Assembly (NCBI GenBank): GCA_003170935.1
Contig: PMYA01000004.1
Span: 1 to 13,167 of the forward strand
Direction: 5' to 3'
Source of the DNA: Methanobacteriota archaeon
GTDB taxonomy: Archaea; Halobacteriota; Bog-38; Methanoflorentales; Methanoflorentaceae
DNA length: 13,167 nt
Numbering within the stretch: the stretch's first letter is position 1; the number at the start of each line of letters is the position of its first letter. The notes beneath the pieces were generated by a model. The model saw only the letters and a list, made by a program, of their open reading frames with translations. It was not told where the DNA came from and searched no databases. A program made the translations under genes and the position numbers. Shown here piece by piece: positions 1 through 8,289 of the stretch.

Positions 1-25
1 TTAAAAACTCGTACCTGGAGGTTTT

Positions 26-631
26 ATGGTCAATGTAATGATTGCGACGGTTGGTTTTGAGTCCGAACCCCTGATCATCGGCATCCAGAATTTTAATATC
101 AAGAGAATGATCCTGATTCGAGAGGTGGCCCCCCCTTCAGAGGTTAAGAAGGTCGAGAACCTTATGGCGTCCACCTTTGGAAACGTCATCGACATCGAAA
201 TCAAGGAGGTCGATAACTGGTATGACATACTCAGCTTGGTGGACCTCGTCACCTACCTGATCAAGAGCGAGTATGACAAAAACAACCAGGTCTTCGTTAA
301 CATCACAGGCGGGCGAAAGACCGCCTCAATAGGCGCCTTGTTGGGCGTTTTTAAGAACGTGGACAAGGTCAAAGAGGTCTTTTACGTCACTGAGGAGGAG
401 CACGGCATAATGCCGCTGCCTAAGATCTCGTGGACGCTGCAACGGACTAAATACAACCTGCTAAAGATGATTTCTGAAGGCATGAGCGATATCGAGGTGC
501 TTAAGGAAGAACTTGAGATAAGCAGAACGATGACGTATACGCACCTTCGTGACCTTAAGGATCAAGCGCTGATTGTGGAAACCCCTAACGGGTACGAACT
601 AACGTTAGCAGGGAAACTGCTGCTCATATAA
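26..631 (+). CDS. csa3: Csa3-like CARF/winged-helix transcription regulator
   Basis: A 201-residue protein with the two-part layout of Csa3, a CRISPR-associated regulator that senses cyclic oligoadenylate through a CARF domain and binds DNA through a C-terminal winged helix. Residues 1 to about 130 form the Rossmann-like CARF part: an N-terminal strand ending in TVGFE (residues 8-12) and the second ligand-loop motif NITGGRK (92-98), followed by a small-residue helix. Residues about 141-201 give a winged helix, with a recognition-helix-like stretch near 164-178 and a wing around PNGYELT. Length fits the family. The start is chosen because GGAGG at 17-21 sits four bases upstream of the ATG; the next Met (residue 5) lies too far from it. 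No cas gene or repeat array follows, so it may control the downstream helicase-nuclease gene or a cas locus left of the window. Family assignment is good; the regulon is inference. Confidence 0.8.
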   Translation: MVNVMIATVGFESEPLIIGIQNFNIKRMILIREVAPPSEVKKVENLMASTFGNVIDIEIKEVDNWYDILSLVDLVTYLIKSEYDKNNQVFVNITGGRKTASIGALLGVFKNVDKVKEVFYVTEEEHGIMPLPKISWTLQRTKYNLLKMISEGMSDIEVLKEELEISRTMTYTHLRDLKDQALIVETPNGYELTLAGKLLLI

Positions 632-682
632 CACAGTTAACACAAAACCATTAAAGAAAAATTGAAGCATAACGCTCTTAAG

Positions 683-690
683 TCTATATC
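683..690 (+). promoter_or_regulatory. TATA-like box of the helicase-nuclease gene (leaderless start)
   Basis: The sequence TCTATATC in the 80-base gap after the csa3-like gene is centred 25 bases before ATG 712 and 28 before ATG 715. That is the spacing at which an archaeal TATA box places transcription directly at the start codon. No Shine-Dalgarno sequence precedes either ATG, consistent with a leaderless mRNA. This suggests the helicase gene can be transcribed independently of the regulator gene. Confidence 0.5.
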
Positions 691-711
691 ATACCTTTCC
701 ACGTGTTTCTC

Positions 712-3700
712 ATGATGCTCAATCCCTCTCAACAGGAAGCTGTCGAAGAAGACGGCATTCAACTCATTATTGCCGGTCCCGGGTCAGGAAAAACCCGGGT
801 GGTAACAGAAAAGATCTTGCACCTCATTAAAAATGGCGTCAAACCGCAGAGCATCCTTGCCCTCACGTTCTCTGATAAAGCGGCTGCTGAAATGCTCGAG
901 CGACTCGAGCAGTACATTGACCCCTCTGACATCACGGCTGGCACATTCCACTCGTTTTGTCTTGAGGTGCTGCACGATAACGTCTTAGACTCTGGCATCA
1001 GCTTTGCCTCCGGCATCATTAGCAGGACGAACCAACTGGTTTGGGCGCTGCGCAACATCGACGCTTTCGGGTTTGAGGAGATCGAAATCGGCAATAATGC
1101 TGTAGAAGTCGTCGAATCGATCATTGAGGGGATCAGCGCTTTTAGAGATGAGCTTATCACTCCGAAAGAACTTGAGGAGTATCTCAAGCGCAAAGACGGC
1201 GAGAAGCTCGAAATACCCGAGCGGACCTACCTCAACCAACTTGACGATCTCCTCAAGGTGTACAAAGCATATGCCGCATACAAGCGGAAAGAGCGGCTCC
1301 TCGACTTTGACGACATGATTCTCGAGGCCTCTGCCGTCTTCGACCGGAAGCCCGCACTATTGCAGCAGTACCGCGACCGCTACACCCACGTCCTTGTCGA
1401 TGAGTTTCAGGACACGAACTACGCGCAGCTGTATCTCATCAACCAGCTTGCCGGAGACAACGTCTGCGTCGTCGGGGATGACGACCAGTCCATCTATCGG
1501 TTCAGGGGCGCGTATCTGACCAGCTTTAACGACTTTAAAGAACGCTTTGAACGCTGCAAGGAAACGCTGCTTGACATCAACTATCGAAACTCGGGTAACA
1601 TTCTAACGTGTGCCCTCCAGCTGATGAGCAGTGCACCTAACCGCGAGGAAAAACCGCTGGTGACGCACAACGTGGATGGAGACAAGGTCATCGTCGCGCG
1701 TTGTGAAAACGAGCAGGCGGAAGCCCAGTTTGTATGGCAGGAAATCGAGCGAATCGTAGGCACGACGTTCGTCTCTTCAGATGGAGACGAGGTCACCCTC
1801 ACGTACCGGGACATTGCCGTCCTCAGCAGGCGTCGCGTAGAAGGGGTCAAATTTTACGCCGCGTTGCGTAAACGCGGGATTCCTTGTGAGTTTGTCGGTG
1901 AGGTGGACTTCTTTTCGACTGCCGTTATTCGTGACGCTTTAGCATACCTGCACATCATCGAGAATCCTTTAAAAGCAGGCGTCTACCTCAATCGCATCTT
2001 GAAGCTGTCCGGCATCACCGAAGTGAACGTGCAGCGGCTTAATACGTGCGCAGAGCGCTTGGCATGGGACGACGATTCGAGCGATTTCATATATGAGTGC
2101 ATGCTCGACGTTGAGAACCAACTCGACGCTCAAGTGGACCACGTACGCGAGGTTGCTCGCACTATAGAGCAGCTGCTGCAACGAAAGGACCGTTTAACGC
2201 TTTCCGAGCTTGTCTATGATCTCCTTGTGCGTTCGACGGATTTGTACAAGCGGAGCTTCCATCAGAAGAACTGGCGTGACGCGCAGCTCCTTAACAAACT
2301 GTACGAAATTGCGCAGGAGTATGAGTCTATAACGAAGCATCCGTCGGTCGCCGATTTTCTCGACTACCTTGACCTCCTCAGCGGGTTCCAAATAGAGCTC
2401 GAAGAGCCAGAGGAGACGGATAGCGTCAAAGTGATGACCGTTCACCAAAGCAAGGGAAAGGAGTTCAAGGTCGTTTTTGTCGTAGACGCGGCGACAAACC
2501 GGTTTCCGTTGCGGTATCAGCAGAAGCCGTTTTACGTGCCAAATGACCTCGCAAAGGGGCTTATGACAGGGGACGATGAAAAGGCGCTTTATGAACAGGA
2601 GGAGCGCCGTCTCTTTTTCGTGGCGATGACGCGGGCCGAACAGAAGCTTTATTTGACCTTCGCGGAGCGGTATGGCCAGAACGTCAGGCAGACGAAACCG
2701 TCAAAGTTTCTTGACGAGCTTCAGTTTGAAGGTAATCCGCGGATCGACGTGAAGGACGTGTGCGACGAGTCAGAACAGGATTTCCGAACAGTTGAAAGTG
2801 TTGTCGAACAAGCGAAGACCCTCCTTCAAGATCAGGCTATTCGAGCGATTCAGAATATGCAGCCAAAGACGGCAATCCAAAAGATCATCGAGCTCGAGAA
2901 ACTCCGCATCCTTGAGAGTGGGGGACATCTTGAAGATTTTAAACTGCCGTCTATCACGTGTGAAGCCAGCGACACAGAGCTGCGTCGGCTTTTTGAGGGA
3001 AAGCACACACCCCTGATAAGTGAGGATCATCACTTTTCGGCATCTGCCCTTCAAACCTTTGACAACTGTCCAATGCAGTACAAATTCAGTTACGTCTTGC
3101 GGATCCCCACCGCAGGAAAGACGTACTTCAATCTTGGAGGCGCGGTTCACGAGGTTATCGAGAACCTCACAAGACAAGAACTCGAAGGAATTCCGCCAAC
3201 TAAGGAAACAGCGCTCGCGATGCTCGAACAATTCTGGTCATCTGATGCTTACGCGTCAAAAAAGAAAGAACGCGAGGATAAGGAGCTCGCGGAGCAAATG
3301 ATTGACACTTACCTTGGCTGGCACTCGCAAAACGAAAACGAGGTTCTTGACGTCGAGATGAAGTTTGCGTTTGACCTCAGCGATCGTATTGTCAAGGGGT
3401 TTATAGACCGGGTTGAGCGGACCCCTGAAGGAAATTATGTAGTAATCGACTTCAAAACTGGTTATCAGTCGGAAACGAAGAATAGCATCAAAGAGAACAT
3501 ACAGATGAACGTTTACTGCCTTGCCATCCTCGAGAAGTTTGGCGCTCTTCCACGTAGAGCGTCGCTCTTTTACGTTAAGCACGAAAAAATGGTAGACTAC
3601 GTTCCCGACAATGAGCAGCTCGAAAAACAGAAAACGCGATTAACAAGTATGATCGATGCGGTTCTTCTGGAACGATTTCCCGGAAGCCCAGCGTACCAAA

Positions 3701-3759
3701 CGTGTCGATTCTGTGATTACGAAGCCCTCTGTGAAGAGAAGGAAATTAATGAAGTCTAG
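712..3759 (+). CDS. UvrD-family helicase fused to RecB/AddB-like Fe-S nuclease
   Basis: A superfamily 1A DNA helicase joined to a nuclease, a layout like the AdnA/AddB subunits that process double-strand breaks. From ATG 712 it has about 1,015 residues. Helicase motifs run in order: Q motif LNPSQQEAV, Walker A AGPGSGKT (21-28), TFHSF, Walker B VDEFQD (229-234), GDDDQSIYRFRGA (about 255-267), TVHQSKGKEF (about 576-585) and FVAMTRAEQKL with the arginine finger near R641. The C-terminal 240 residues form a PD-(D/E)XK domain: H813, D899 in GFIDR, D913 and K915 in IDFKTG, then QMNVYC. Cysteines C786, C998, C1001 and C1007 follow the C-x(n)-C-x2-C-x5-C pattern of the AddB/Cas4 4Fe-4S cluster. All catalytic residues are present, so motor and nuclease should both work. 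A GTG at 703 is also in frame, but the TATA spacing and the family N-terminus favour ATG 712 or 715. Likely role is DNA end resection or defence; no partner subunit is visible. Confidence 0.88.
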   Translation: MMLNPSQQEAVEEDGIQLIIAGPGSGKTRVVTEKILHLIKNGVKPQSILALTFSDKAAAEMLERLEQYIDPSDITAGTFHSFCLEVLHDNVLDSGISFASGIISRTNQLVWALRNIDAFGFEEIEIGNNAVEVVESIIEGISAFRDELITPKELEEYLKRKDGEKLEIPERTYLNQLDDLLKVYKAYAAYKRKERLLDFDDMILEASAVFDRKPALLQQYRDRYTHVLVDEFQDTNYAQLYLINQLAGDNVCVVGDDDQSIYRFRGAYLTSFNDFKERFERCKETLLDINYRNSGNILTCALQLMSSAPNREEKPLVTHNVDGDKVIVARCENEQAEAQFVWQEIERIVGTTFVSSDGDEVTLTYRDIAVLSRRRVEGVKFYAALRKRGIPCEFVGEVDFFSTAVIRDALAYLHIIENPLKAGVYLNRILKLSGITEVNVQRLNTCAERLAWDDDSSDFIYECMLDVENQLDAQVDHVREVARTIEQLLQRKDRLTLSELVYDLLVRSTDLYKRSFHQKNWRDAQLLNKLYEIAQEYESITKHPSVADFLDYLDLLSGFQIELEEPEETDSVKVMTVHQSKGKEFKVVFVVDAATNRFPLRYQQKPFYVPNDLAKGLMTGDDEKALYEQEERRLFFVAMTRAEQKLYLTFAERYGQNVRQTKPSKFLDELQFEGNPRIDVKDVCDESEQDFRTVESVVEQAKTLLQDQAIRAIQNMQPKTAIQKIIELEKLRILESGGHLEDFKLPSITCEASDTELRRLFEGKHTPLISEDHHFSASALQTFDNCPMQYKFSYVLRIPTAGKTYFNLGGAVHEVIENLTRQELEGIPPTKETALAMLEQFWSSDAYASKKKEREDKELAEQMIDTYLGWHSQNENEVLDVEMKFAFDLSDRIVKGFIDRVERTPEGNYVVIDFKTGYQSETKNSIKENIQMNVYCLAILEKFGALPRRASLFYVKHEKMVDYVPDNEQLEKQKTRLTSMIDAVLLERFPGSPAYQTCRFCDYEALCEEKEINEV

Positions 3760-3905
3760 CATTTGGACAAGCGCGGGATGAGACTGTTCGTCGCATCAAT
3801 AAGCCGTTATTATGTGAGGTAGCAAAAACCACTAGAAAAACAAATCGTCAGTTCTTCGTTATAACTCGGTCGATTATGACATCGCCTTTACACATCACTC
3901 ACCAC

Positions 3906-3912
3906 TTTTTTT
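3906..3912 (+). terminator. Possible T-run terminator after the helicase gene
   Basis: Seven consecutive T residues lie about 150 bases past the helicase stop codon. Archaeal transcription often ends at such T-tracts without a hairpin. The distance from the stop is long and there is no supporting structure directly before it, so confidence is low. Confidence 0.25.
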
Positions 3913-4058
3913 CACTAATCTGTCATGATGGGCTACTAACAAAGCGATCAATAAAGAATCTGAAGACCCACATTGGTTGTCAACATCGCCTATCAAATGG
4001 GAACCTGCAGGGTTAGAATCGCTCTATCAAGCCTGCATAAAAATGCTTGGCCTTGAAT

Positions 4059-4080
4059 GCATCCACATGAGGATGCTTTT
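4059..4080 (+). terminator. Hairpin plus T-run, terminator-like
   Basis: GCATCC (4059-4064) and GGATGC (4071-4076) form a perfect six-base-pair stem with a six-base loop, followed at once by TTTT (4077-4080). It looks like an intrinsic terminator on the + strand, upstream of the CHAT gene promoter. What transcript it would end is unclear: either the far end of the helicase mRNA or a short RNA begun inside the gap. Confidence 0.35.
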
Positions 4081-4121
4081 ACCTTCTACCTTACACAGCT
4101 GAACAGATCTACAAAACAAGG

Positions 4122-4129
4122 TATTTATA
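4122..4129 (+). promoter_or_regulatory. Candidate TATA box of the CHAT cassette
   Basis: TATTTATA lies about 100 bases before the CHAT gene start. Transcription would begin near 4150 and leave a leader of about 75 bases, followed by the weak G-rich ribosome site CGGGGGCG at 4207-4214. No better TATA element lies closer at the right spacing. Confidence 0.3.
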
Positions 4130-4225
4130 CGACGTGCAGCCAAACTGAATTAATTTAGACGCCACTAAAATACTCATGGTAGCACGAAAGTAAGGGTATC
4201 GTTCCTCGGGGGCGAATATAAGACG

Positions 4226-7200
4226 ATGAAACTTCGTGACTTTTTTGGTAAGAAGGATAAGGGGGTAGATAGCCTCGTAAATCATCTTATAGCATCAGTA
4301 ACCGCGAATAACACGGCCGAGCTTGGAGATACGATTGCGAAGCTACGCATAGTGACAAACGAGACACCACCCGATGTCTCATCATTGGATGTGCCCGTTG
4401 CTCTCGCATGTGGGCTTTTGTATCGATATTATGCAACGCTGGACCGTGCCGACCTCACAGAAGCTATCTCAAAGTGGAATGAAGTGGTGAATGTTCCCCA
4501 GCAAGACGCTTCTGACCTGCCTCGCAGGTTGAGTATCTTGGGCAACAGCCGGCTTGAACAAAGTCAGTACACAGGACTCACCGACATAGAGGGTGCCATA
4601 TCGAACTATCGCCAAGCGACGGCTCTTGAATCAATAAGTGCTATGGACCTGCGATATAACCTAAACGCGCTGAGCCTCTTGCTCGTACAGCACTATGAGA
4701 GCACAAACGACCTTACCAATCTTTACGAAGCGATCACGTGCAGGGAGAGAGCGCTCAGTATGGCCCCACAACTCTTTGACGTAGCTGATCTTCGCAGTCG
4801 GTCGCCTATGACTGCCATGGGAGTGCCACGGCACCCCATTAAAACTCTCGCCGATGTAGAAGCGGCTGTTTTGTTCCGTGGCAGGTCACCTGAGATTGCC
4901 GCTCCAGATTCTCTCTTCCAAAATCCTTTCCTTGACTTATCGGAGATGTATTACACTTTAAACAGCGCTCTTTTTGAGAAATACAAGCACACGCGTGACA
5001 TTACCTATATTGACCGAATCGTTTCAACACGAGAAGCTCTTAGCAAAGTTCCAAAAAGTTCTCGTTATCTGCCTTATTGGCAGTTAAGCATAGGCGAGAG
5101 TTTACGTAACCGTTACGATTATGCAGGTGATCCTGAAGACCTCGAGGCGGCTATTTCAATCCTCAATGAAGCACTGAACTCTGTCAATGCAGATTTTCCG
5201 GACATCGCTGACATTCGTACAAGGTTAGCTACAGTTTTAGGGATGCGATACGACCTTGCAGGCGATCCTGAAGACCTCGAGGCGGCTATTTCACTTCTTG
5301 ATGAGGCATTAAAATCTGTTAAGCCAGATTCCCCTCAGTTACCTTGGATACAGCAAATAATGGCCTCTACGTTGCAAGCTCGCTACGAAGCTATAGGCGA
5401 TGAGCTGGATCTCGAGGCTGCCATATCGTACAATGAAAGCGCAGTGAACCTCACTGAAGAAGGTTCCGATCAATTGGCACTTAGGCTAAGCAGCCTTGGC
5501 GACACCTTGAGTATGCGATATGCGCGTAAAGGCGATGTGAAAGATCTCAGCGAGGCTACTTCGAGATATAAGCGGTCATTCGATTTAACCTCCGCTGATG
5601 ATCCTCGCATGCCGACGGAGCTTACCAGAATCGGATTGATGGCCGAAAAACGATATGATCGCACACAAGATCTCAAAGATCTAAAGGGAGCTGCATCCTA
5701 TCTGGACAGGGCTCTCAACATTACTCCAAAAAACTCTCCAGAAATGCCGGGTCGTCTCTACAATGTGGGTAGAATCAAGCTTGGTCTCTATGAAAGAACG
5801 CAAGAAACGTCAGATCTTGAGGATGCCATCTCTAACGATCGCGAAGCAGTTCGAATTATCCCTGCGGATGCTCCACATGGTTCCGATGCGCGAGAACAAC
5901 TTGCTCAGGCGCTTCGTTTACGGTATTTAACAATGCACGATACTACGGATCTTAGGGAGGCTTTTAGCGTTCTGAGAGAAGCTGTCATAGGATCAGATCG
6001 CGTTTTCGCTGTTGTGTCGGTAGACTACAAACTTGGAGAACGTCGACATAAAGGTGGCATTGACTACGAAATGGTTGCTACAGCATTACAGCTGGGACGG
6101 CTTCAGCAACCAGAGCAACGTCTTGAATGCTTTAAGGAAGCGTTACTCGGTGCGGAAGGAGCTAAGTCCCGCATTCTCACCGAGCTCTTAGGGAGGGGGA
6201 GTGTTCCTGCACCGCCTTCTGTGCCTCAGGATCTCGCAGAAAAAGAAGCAAACCTGGTCAAGAAACTGATCCAGATGGATAGCCAAGACCTTGCTACCGT
6301 AGGTAACTCTCGGCATATCGCTCCAGTAGGTATATCGCCTATAGCTAAGGGTCTGAATACGTCTGAGTCTACGCGGGCCGCTCTAAGAAAAGAGTGCATA
6401 GCAGCTCTCGAGAAGGTCTGGGTCGCTATGGAAAAATACCCTAACGCTACCGAGTTCGTCGCCCTTCGCCGCGGCAGCAAGCCCGCCTGGAGCGAGCTTT
6501 TGCAGCTAGCTGAAGAAGCTGGTAACGAGACTGTCTTCATCTCTACGCTTACATTCTCGGATCAGATGGTGTTTTTCGTAATGCGAGCAGGCTGGAAAGG
6601 TCCAAAAGTCGCAAGCGTTCCATTTGACAGGGCGCGCCAGCAATTCCTACTACGACAATTTGAGCGTGAGGTATATAGATACGATCCTACGACCGGGCGC
6701 AAAGAGACTTGGCAGCACTTGATCGCTCCGCTGTTAGATGAAATTGTAAAGCATTTGAAAGACGTGAAACAGGTTGTTTTTTCTCCAGATGGATTCGGAT
6801 ATCTGATCCCTTGGTCGGCAGCATTGCAGAAAGCAGGAAGGGACCTTAGTTGGAGTATCACCCCTTCATTTGGCAGCTCTATCCGTCTCTTGGAACGACG
6901 TGCGCTTGATCTGAAAGATAGCTTAGTCGTGGGTAATCCTAAAGGGGATCTGTCTAATGCAGAGCAGGAGGCGAATGTCGTCGCTGAATTGTTTAAAAGC
7001 GGACCGCCTCTTATAGGCCGAGAAGCGGCAAAAGAAGAAGTACTGAGACGGCTGCCAACTGCGCGAATTGCCCATTTTGCGACACACGCTTACTTCGATC
7101 CTACAGATCCACTAAACTCGGGAATCGTCCTAGCAGATGGGATATTGACTGCACGCGAAATTATGGGTTTAGAGATCAGTCCAGACCTTCTAACCCTCTC

Positions 7201-7510
7201 TGCGTGTGAAACAGGAATAACAGCGACCTTAGGCGGAAATGAAATGGCCGGTATTACTCAAGCCTTCCTTCAAGCGGGCGCAACTTCTCTACTAGTAAGC
7301 TTGTGGAGAATCAACGATCCCGCGTCTGCAGCACTTATGGGTCGGTTTTACACGTGCATAAACAAAGGTTGTAACAGAGCAGATGCGCTCAAAAAAGCTA
7401 TGGCTAACGTTCGAATTGACACATCTTGGAAAGATACATACTACTGGGGTGCTTTCACGCTCGTTGGAAACTGGCAGGGTGGGAAAGAATGCACCGAACA
7501 AGAGAACTGA
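4226..7510 (+). CDS. TPR-CHAT caspase-like protease
   Basis: A 1,094-residue protein with a long helical repeat region and a C-terminal CHAT domain, the caspase/separase-related cysteine protease fold. Residues about 60-600 hold roughly eleven degenerate TPR-type units, period near 45 residues, with core RYxxxGDxxDLExAI. This is the long-period type common before CHAT domains. The CHAT domain starts near residue 735 (LRRGSKPAWSELL) and runs to about 1088. The catalytic histidine is H954 in HFATHAYF and the catalytic cysteine C994 in LSACETG, followed by the usual AFLQAGATSLLVSLW and YYWGAFTLVG blocks. The dyad is intact, so it should be an active protease. No signal peptide or membrane segment is seen, so it is probably cytoplasmic. 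The next gene starts 26 bases downstream in the same direction, so the two are probably co-transcribed. CHAT proteases of known systems cut partner proteins such as Csx30 or bacterial gasdermins; the target here is unknown. Confidence 0.88.
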   Translation: MKLRDFFGKKDKGVDSLVNHLIASVTANNTAELGDTIAKLRIVTNETPPDVSSLDVPVALACGLLYRYYATLDRADLTEAISKWNEVVNVPQQDASDLPRRLSILGNSRLEQSQYTGLTDIEGAISNYRQATALESISAMDLRYNLNALSLLLVQHYESTNDLTNLYEAITCRERALSMAPQLFDVADLRSRSPMTAMGVPRHPIKTLADVEAAVLFRGRSPEIAAPDSLFQNPFLDLSEMYYTLNSALFEKYKHTRDITYIDRIVSTREALSKVPKSSRYLPYWQLSIGESLRNRYDYAGDPEDLEAAISILNEALNSVNADFPDIADIRTRLATVLGMRYDLAGDPEDLEAAISLLDEALKSVKPDSPQLPWIQQIMASTLQARYEAIGDELDLEAAISYNESAVNLTEEGSDQLALRLSSLGDTLSMRYARKGDVKDLSEATSRYKRSFDLTSADDPRMPTELTRIGLMAEKRYDRTQDLKDLKGAASYLDRALNITPKNSPEMPGRLYNVGRIKLGLYERTQETSDLEDAISNDREAVRIIPADAPHGSDAREQLAQALRLRYLTMHDTTDLREAFSVLREAVIGSDRVFAVVSVDYKLGERRHKGGIDYEMVATALQLGRLQQPEQRLECFKEALLGAEGAKSRILTELLGRGSVPAPPSVPQDLAEKEANLVKKLIQMDSQDLATVGNSRHIAPVGISPIAKGLNTSESTRAALRKECIAALEKVWVAMEKYPNATEFVALRRGSKPAWSELLQLAEEAGNETVFISTLTFSDQMVFFVMRAGWKGPKVASVPFDRARQQFLLRQFEREVYRYDPTTGRKETWQHLIAPLLDEIVKHLKDVKQVVFSPDGFGYLIPWSAALQKAGRDLSWSITPSFGSSIRLLERRALDLKDSLVVGNPKGDLSNAEQEANVVAELFKSGPPLIGREAAKEEVLRRLPTARIAHFATHAYFDPTDPLNSGIVLADGILTAREIMGLEISPDLLTLSACETGITATLGGNEMAGITQAFLQAGATSLLVSLWRINDPASAALMGRFYTCINKGCNRADALKKAMANVRIDTSWKDTYYWGAFTLVGNWQGGKECTEQEN
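5123..5293 (+). repeat. Near-identical 36-base duplication inside the CHAT repeat region
   Basis: Bases 5123-5158 and 5258-5293 are the same apart from one silent change (GGT versus GGC) and lie exactly 135 bases (45 codons) apart. Both encode the core AGDPEDLEAAIS of neighbouring TPR-like units, while the other units of the gene have diverged strongly. This points to a recent unit duplication or local gene conversion. Confidence 0.8.
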
Positions 7511-7536
7511 TGTGCTAAACACTACTGAGGGAGAAG

Positions 7537-8289
7537 ATGTGGCTAAAAACAACTGATACTATTGAGAATGTCTTATGGGAAGCGCCACTCGTGCCGGCGC
7601 TTAATCATGAGTCAATGCGGACGACTTTGACGAGAGGGGATTACGAGAGCTTCCAAGAGGAGTGCCAAGAAATTCAGAAAGAGCCCCCAACTGCTACGAT
7701 AGGAAAGCCAGAAAAGTGGACGATGGAAGAGTTTTTCTCTCCTTCTGAGCTACCACGAGAAGTCAAATCCAGGTTAGACAAAGAAGATTACTATTTGATA
7801 CAATTGAAGTGCTCTTTGCGGCCCAAAGAAAGTGTACAAATCGACTCGGCTCAATTTAGTGTTGAACTCCACTCCGACGAGAGCGGTCGGCAGCCTGTTG
7901 CCTTTGATTTATACCCTAAAGAAGTTGTTCAAGAGGTTAAAAGGACGCATAATGTGACTCTCAGTCCATCACTTAATTTCATTCCTGCGGTAGGTATCAA
8001 AGGTAGTGTGGGATGGGGCATCGAATATACTTCTTTGGAGCCGATGGTGGTTGCGTGTGGTGACGGAGAGCCATGCCCAACGTGGAACTACGAGCAAGTA
8101 ATAGGTGTGAAATTGCAAGGAAGTAAGAAGATGTTCCTCGTGGTTCAAGCACCAAAAGGAATGATGTCGATTCGCACTACCTTGCGCTTGGTCGCTGACT
8201 TGAAGAAGGGTAGGTTTACGGTTCCAGTAATAATGCGTAAACCTGAACCAGCGAAGGCGAAGCCCCTAGAAGTCGATTTACTAGAATAA
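7537..8289 (+). CDS. Uncharacterised 250-residue protein in the CHAT cassette
   Basis: I do not recognise the family. The start is supported by GAGGGAG at 7527-7533 just before the ATG, 26 bases after the CHAT gene stop. Residues 1-80 are polar and partly helical, with many acidic residues. Residues 85-230 look beta-rich, with alternating hydrophobic strands, a LYPKEV segment (126-131), a glycine-rich VGIKGSVGWGIEY (152-164), and CGDGEPCPTW (174-183), whose two cysteines are five residues apart and might bind metal or pair. The C-terminus is a charged, proline-rich tail (KPEPAKAKP). There is no signal peptide or clear membrane helix. Its place right after a CHAT protease makes it a candidate partner or cleavage target; that is inference from position. 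It does not resemble bacterial gasdermins in its N-terminus. The following ORF begins on its stop codon. Confidence 0.8.
   Translation: MWLKTTDTIENVLWEAPLVPALNHESMRTTLTRGDYESFQEECQEIQKEPPTATIGKPEKWTMEEFFSPSELPREVKSRLDKEDYYLIQLKCSLRPKESVQIDSAQFSVELHSDESGRQPVAFDLYPKEVVQEVKRTHNVTLSPSLNFIPAVGIKGSVGWGIEYTSLEPMVVACGDGEPCPTWNYEQVIGVKLQGSKKMFLVVQAPKGMMSIRTTLRLVADLKKGRFTVPVIMRKPEPAKAKPLEVDLLE

Larger units (their letters stand above)
3760..4225. other. Intergenic region with hairpins and T-runs, no clear gene
   Basis: This 466-base gap separates the helicase gene from the CHAT cassette. It holds two adjacent small inverted repeats just after the helicase stop (3777-3797 and 3798-3811), a TTATAAC at 3859-3865, a seven-T run at 3906-3912, a 6-bp hairpin followed by TTTT at 4059-4080, and a TATA-like TATTTATA at 4122-4129. 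An open stretch without a good start codon runs 3929-4102 on the + strand. It contains the plausible-looking segment KWEPAGLESLYQAC but has no ribosome site, so I do not call it a gene. Confidence 0.5.

Noticed and set aside
703..711. GTG at 703 as start of the helicase gene
   Set aside because: In frame, but the TATA box at 683-690 would place the transcript start after it, and the family N-terminus fits the ATGs at 712/715.
2770..3231. 153-residue - strand ORF within the nuclease part of the helicase gene
   Set aside because: Antisense shadow of a region whose + frame carries conserved nuclease motifs.
7537..8289. Bacterial gasdermin as identity of the 250-residue protein
   Set aside because: Size and protease neighbour fit, but there is no N-terminal palmitoylation-type cysteine and I see no recognisable gasdermin pattern.
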